Positions 23,558 through 25,206 of a stretch of 25,206 bases of DNA are shown here, in pieces (within the stretch, counting starts at the first letter, position 1; every line of letters begins with the position of its first letter). The notes below the pieces were generated by a model. That model saw only the letters and a program-made list of their open reading frames with translations, was not told the origin of the DNA and did not search any database. Origin of the DNA: Gammaproteobacteria bacterium (GTDB taxonomy: Bacteria; Pseudomonadota; Gammaproteobacteria; Chromatiales; Chromatiaceae); assembly GCA_008080925.1 (NCBI GenBank), contig VMDJ01000017.1, positions 1 through 25,206 on the forward strand. Direction: 5' to 3'. The translations under genes were made by a program, and so were the position numbers.

Positions 23558-24916
23558 TCAGTCGTATTTGTGTTGCTTAATAAAAGCAACATATCGCTCA
23601 GCCCAACGATTACGCTGGGTATCTCGCATATGTGCATAGTTGGCCAAAAGGTTGCGATAACGCACACCGTCATGCTGACCATCAACTCCAAAACCGCGGC
23701 GCACATCGTAAGCAAAAGTGACGTCATCCGCCAGATTACTGAGTGCCGAATAATGGAATTCATGCCCTACTAGCTCATGACCGCTTGGCCATGGGTGGGC
23801 ATCTGTCTCTGCCAACCGAATGTAGCCTCGACCTTGTGGGGTCTCATGCATGGTGACATCCGCCGGAAGAACGTTAGCCATTTTACCTGTCTTTTCGCCC
23901 CAGGTCAGTTGGCGACAAAGATACATCAGACCACCACACTCGGCATAAACCGGCTTATCTGCTTCAACAAAGGCTCGAATTTGGTCGCACATTGCCGCGT
24001 TATTACTGAGCTTTTCGAGGTGCGTCTCAGGAAATCCGCCCCCAATAAACAATCCATCTACCGCTGGCAATTCCGTGTCATTTACAGGGCTAAAGGGCAC
24101 AATTTCAGCGCCTGATTGTTCAAGCGCATGCAAATCACCTGGGTAATAAAAGCCAAAGGCCTCATCTTGTGCCACACCAATACGAACACTTACCTGCACC
24201 TGATGTTGTGGCGACTCAACTCTGGCGACCTCTGGTGCGCTTTGCGCAATCTTCAGTAGGTGCTCTAGGTCAACTTGATCGTTCAAACGCGACGCCATTA
24301 GATTAATCTTTGCATCACTTTCAGCTGCCTCATTACTTGGCACCAAACCTAAATGACGCTCACTAATATGCATATCTGCATGTCGTTGAATGGCTCCTAG
24401 CACAGGAACATCTGTGTAATGCTCTAGAACCTCACGCAACTTCCCTTCATGACGAGGGCCTGCGACTTTGTTCAAAATAATGCCAGCAATATTTACATCG
24501 GCATCAAAGGCTTGGTACCCCATAACAAGAGGAGCAACACCTCGAGTGGTACCTTGCGTATCAAGCACTAACACCACCGGCGCTTTGAGCAGCTTTGCCA
24601 TACCGGCATTACTGTCAGCACCATCCAGCGCCATGCCATCAAATAACCCTTTATTACCTTCTATCACGCCAATATCAGCACCCTGCATTTGCTGCGCAAA
24701 CACCGACTGAATTTCATCGTCTGGCATGGTGTAAAAGTCGAGGTTATAACAAGGACGTCCTGCCGCTTGGGACAACCAAAGCGGATCAATATAGTCAGGT
24801 CCTTTCTTAAATGGCTGAACCACATGGCCACGATCTCGCAAAGCGCGAGTCAACGCCAAGCTCACCGAGGTCTTACCCGACGACTTGTGTGCTGCTGAGA
24901 GATACAAATAGGCCAT
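23558..24916 (-). CDS. dsrN: DsrN, glutamine-dependent siro(heme) amidase (CobB/CbiA family)
   Basis: A 452-aa CobB-type amidase. The N-terminal dethiobiotin-synthetase-like ATPase has the P-loop AAHKSSGKT (8-16) and VIEGNKGLFDG. The C-terminal class I glutaminase-like domain has nucleophile C327 (VYAECGGLMYLCRQL) and H429 (NYAHMR). CobB/CbiA amidates cobyrinic acid. In dsr operons DsrN is proposed to amidate siroheme to siroheme amide for DsrAB, and the neighbours here (dsrP before, dsrR and dsrS after) support that over cobalamin synthesis. No other cobalamin gene except possibly cbiX is present. A strong terminator-like hairpin sits 16 bases before the ATG. Confidence 0.92.
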   Translation of the reverse strand: MAYLYLSAAHKSSGKTSVSLALTRALRDRGHVVQPFKKGPDYIDPLWLSQAAGRPCYNLDFYTMPDDEIQSVFAQQMQGADIGVIEGNKGLFDGMALDGADSNAGMAKLLKAPVVLVLDTQGTTRGVAPLVMGYQAFDADVNIAGIILNKVAGPRHEGKLREVLEHYTDVPVLGAIQRHADMHISERHLGLVPSNEAAESDAKINLMASRLNDQVDLEHLLKIAQSAPEVARVESPQHQVQVSVRIGVAQDEAFGFYYPGDLHALEQSGAEIVPFSPVNDTELPAVDGLFIGGGFPETHLEKLSNNAAMCDQIRAFVEADKPVYAECGGLMYLCRQLTWGEKTGKMANVLPADVTMHETPQGRGYIRLAETDAHPWPSGHELVGHEFHYSALSNLADDVTFAYDVRRGFGVDGQHDGVRYRNLLANYAHMRDTQRNRWAERYVAFIKQHKYD

Positions 24917-24932
24917 TTAACGTCCAAAAAAA

Positions 24933-24954
24933 AGGGTGGCTTGTAAGCCACCCT
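24933..24954 (-). terminator. Strong intrinsic-type terminator between dsrP and dsrN
   Basis: AGGGTGGCTT (24933-24942) pairs with AAGCCACCCT (24945-24954), effectively a stable stem closed by TTGTAA. On the minus strand it is followed by a run of eight U residues (24933-24926) and then directly by GGACG, the dsrN ribosome site. Downstream dsr genes can be expressed only by read-through, processing, or an internal dsrP promoter. Confidence 0.85.
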
Positions 24955-24979
24955 ATTTTACGCATTTACGTTTGCTTTA

Positions 24980-25206
24980 TCAGTGATGAGGATCTGTCGC
25001 CTCGTCTGACAAAGTTGCTGGCAAAAATGGTAATACGCGAACTGCGATAAGGGTCGCAATCACCGCAACAGCAAGCCCGCCTAAACCAAGCATGAACTCA
25101 GCTAGCGTGGGGACATAGGTGGCTACCGCACCATTCACACCATCATAGAAACCACTCTCGATAATCGTATGGCTTGGGAACATCGCCATTGGGAATGCCT
25201 GACCAC
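24980..25206 (-). CDS. dsrP: DsrP C-terminus (NrfD-like membrane subunit of DsrMKJOP), cut by the right edge
   Basis: The minus-strand frame is open from the window edge to the stop at 24980, giving 74 C-terminal residues. The visible part reads GQAFPMAMFPSHTIIESGFYDG, in two adjoining pieces, then a membrane helix LGGLAVAVIATLIAVRVLPFLP and a short hydrophilic tail ending in DPHH. This matches the last periplasmic loop and helix of NrfD/PsrC-type integral membrane proteins. DsrP exchanges electrons with the quinone pool as part of DsrMKJOP. The assignment rests on this C-terminus plus the dsrN-dsrR-dsrS genes that follow. An in-frame ATG at 25189 is internal. Confidence 0.85.
   Translation of the reverse strand, partial: GQAFPMAMFPSHTIIESGFYDGVNGAVATYVPTLAEFMLGLGGLAVAVIATLIAVRVLPFLPATLSDEATDPHH

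Noticed and set aside
23777..24115. Open frame of 112 codons on the plus strand
   Set aside because: It is antisense to the glutaminase half of dsrN and shows no ribosome site or family resemblance.
23558..24916. Annotating this gene as cobyrinate a,c-diamide synthase for vitamin B12
   Set aside because: The family match is right, but the position between dsrP and dsrR points to DsrN and no cobalamin operon is present.
1..25206. tRNA, rRNA, CRISPR arrays, IS elements, prophage or toxin-antitoxin modules
   Set aside because: No cloverleaf-like region, no regularly spaced repeats, no transposase or integrase motifs were seen; the S24-like gene alone is not evidence of a prophage.

Overview
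The window is chromosomal DNA of moderate GC from a gammaproteobacterial sulfur oxidiser that uses the reverse dissimilatory sulfite reductase (rDsr) pathway. The diagnostic block is at the right edge, on the minus strand: the 3' end of dsrP, then dsrN, dsrR and dsrS, the same order as in Allochromatium-type dsr operons. A second diagnostic block is rhd-tusA-dsrE2 (8307-7114, minus), the sulfur-trafficking cassette known from rDsr organisms, divergent from cysG (siroheme synthase). I cannot name a genus. There are no tRNA or rRNA genes, IS elements, phage genes or CRISPR arrays. No gap between genes exceeds 300 bases.

Layout, left to right. 1-4.5 kb holds housekeeping and stress genes: the start of uup, an AEC permease, an O6-alkylguanine methyltransferase, a GFA/CENP-V-fold zinc protein, a Bcp/PrxQ peroxiredoxin beside a PIN-PhoH ATPase, and a 59-aa YgaP-like membrane protein. 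4.5-7 kb holds a minus-strand unit of a LysR regulator, a 128-aa unknown and an AI-2E/PerM permease. 7-9.9 kb holds the sulfur relay cassette and cysG, separated by a shared promoter region. 9.9-15.6 kb is a tightly overlapping minus-strand operon: Atm1-type ABC exporter, tRNA nucleotidyltransferase, NarX-like kinase, NarL-like regulator and rhodanese. 15.7-19.2 kb holds an S24-like orphan protein, a short CbiX/SirB chelatase and aminopeptidase N. 19.3-20.5 kb is a plus-strand operon of glutaredoxin, Hsp15 and a cysteine-rich unknown. 20.5-25.2 kb is minus-strand: dsrP, dsrN, dsrR, dsrS, an HTH/coiled-coil protein and a ferredoxin-like flavoreductase.

How the genes fit together. CysG makes siroheme, CbiX may add chelation capacity, and DsrN is the family thought to amidate siroheme for DsrAB. 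Rhodanese, TusA and DsrE2 pass sulfane sulfur toward the Dsr system, and DsrP is the membrane quinone-interacting subunit of DsrMKJOP. Several poorly described proteins sit among these genes: a NarX-like kinase without a periplasmic sensor domain but with a cysteine cluster and a co-operonic rhodanese; an HTH/coiled-coil protein after dsrS; a flavoreductase with altered FAD and NAD motifs; a cysteine-rich protein after hslR; and an S24 domain lacking its lysine. In the dsr tail, three hairpins with U-rich tails lie 16-18 nt upstream of a downstream start codon (dsrN, dsrS, the reductase). This recurrent layout suggests processing or partial termination within the operon. These last points are inference from sequence alone.
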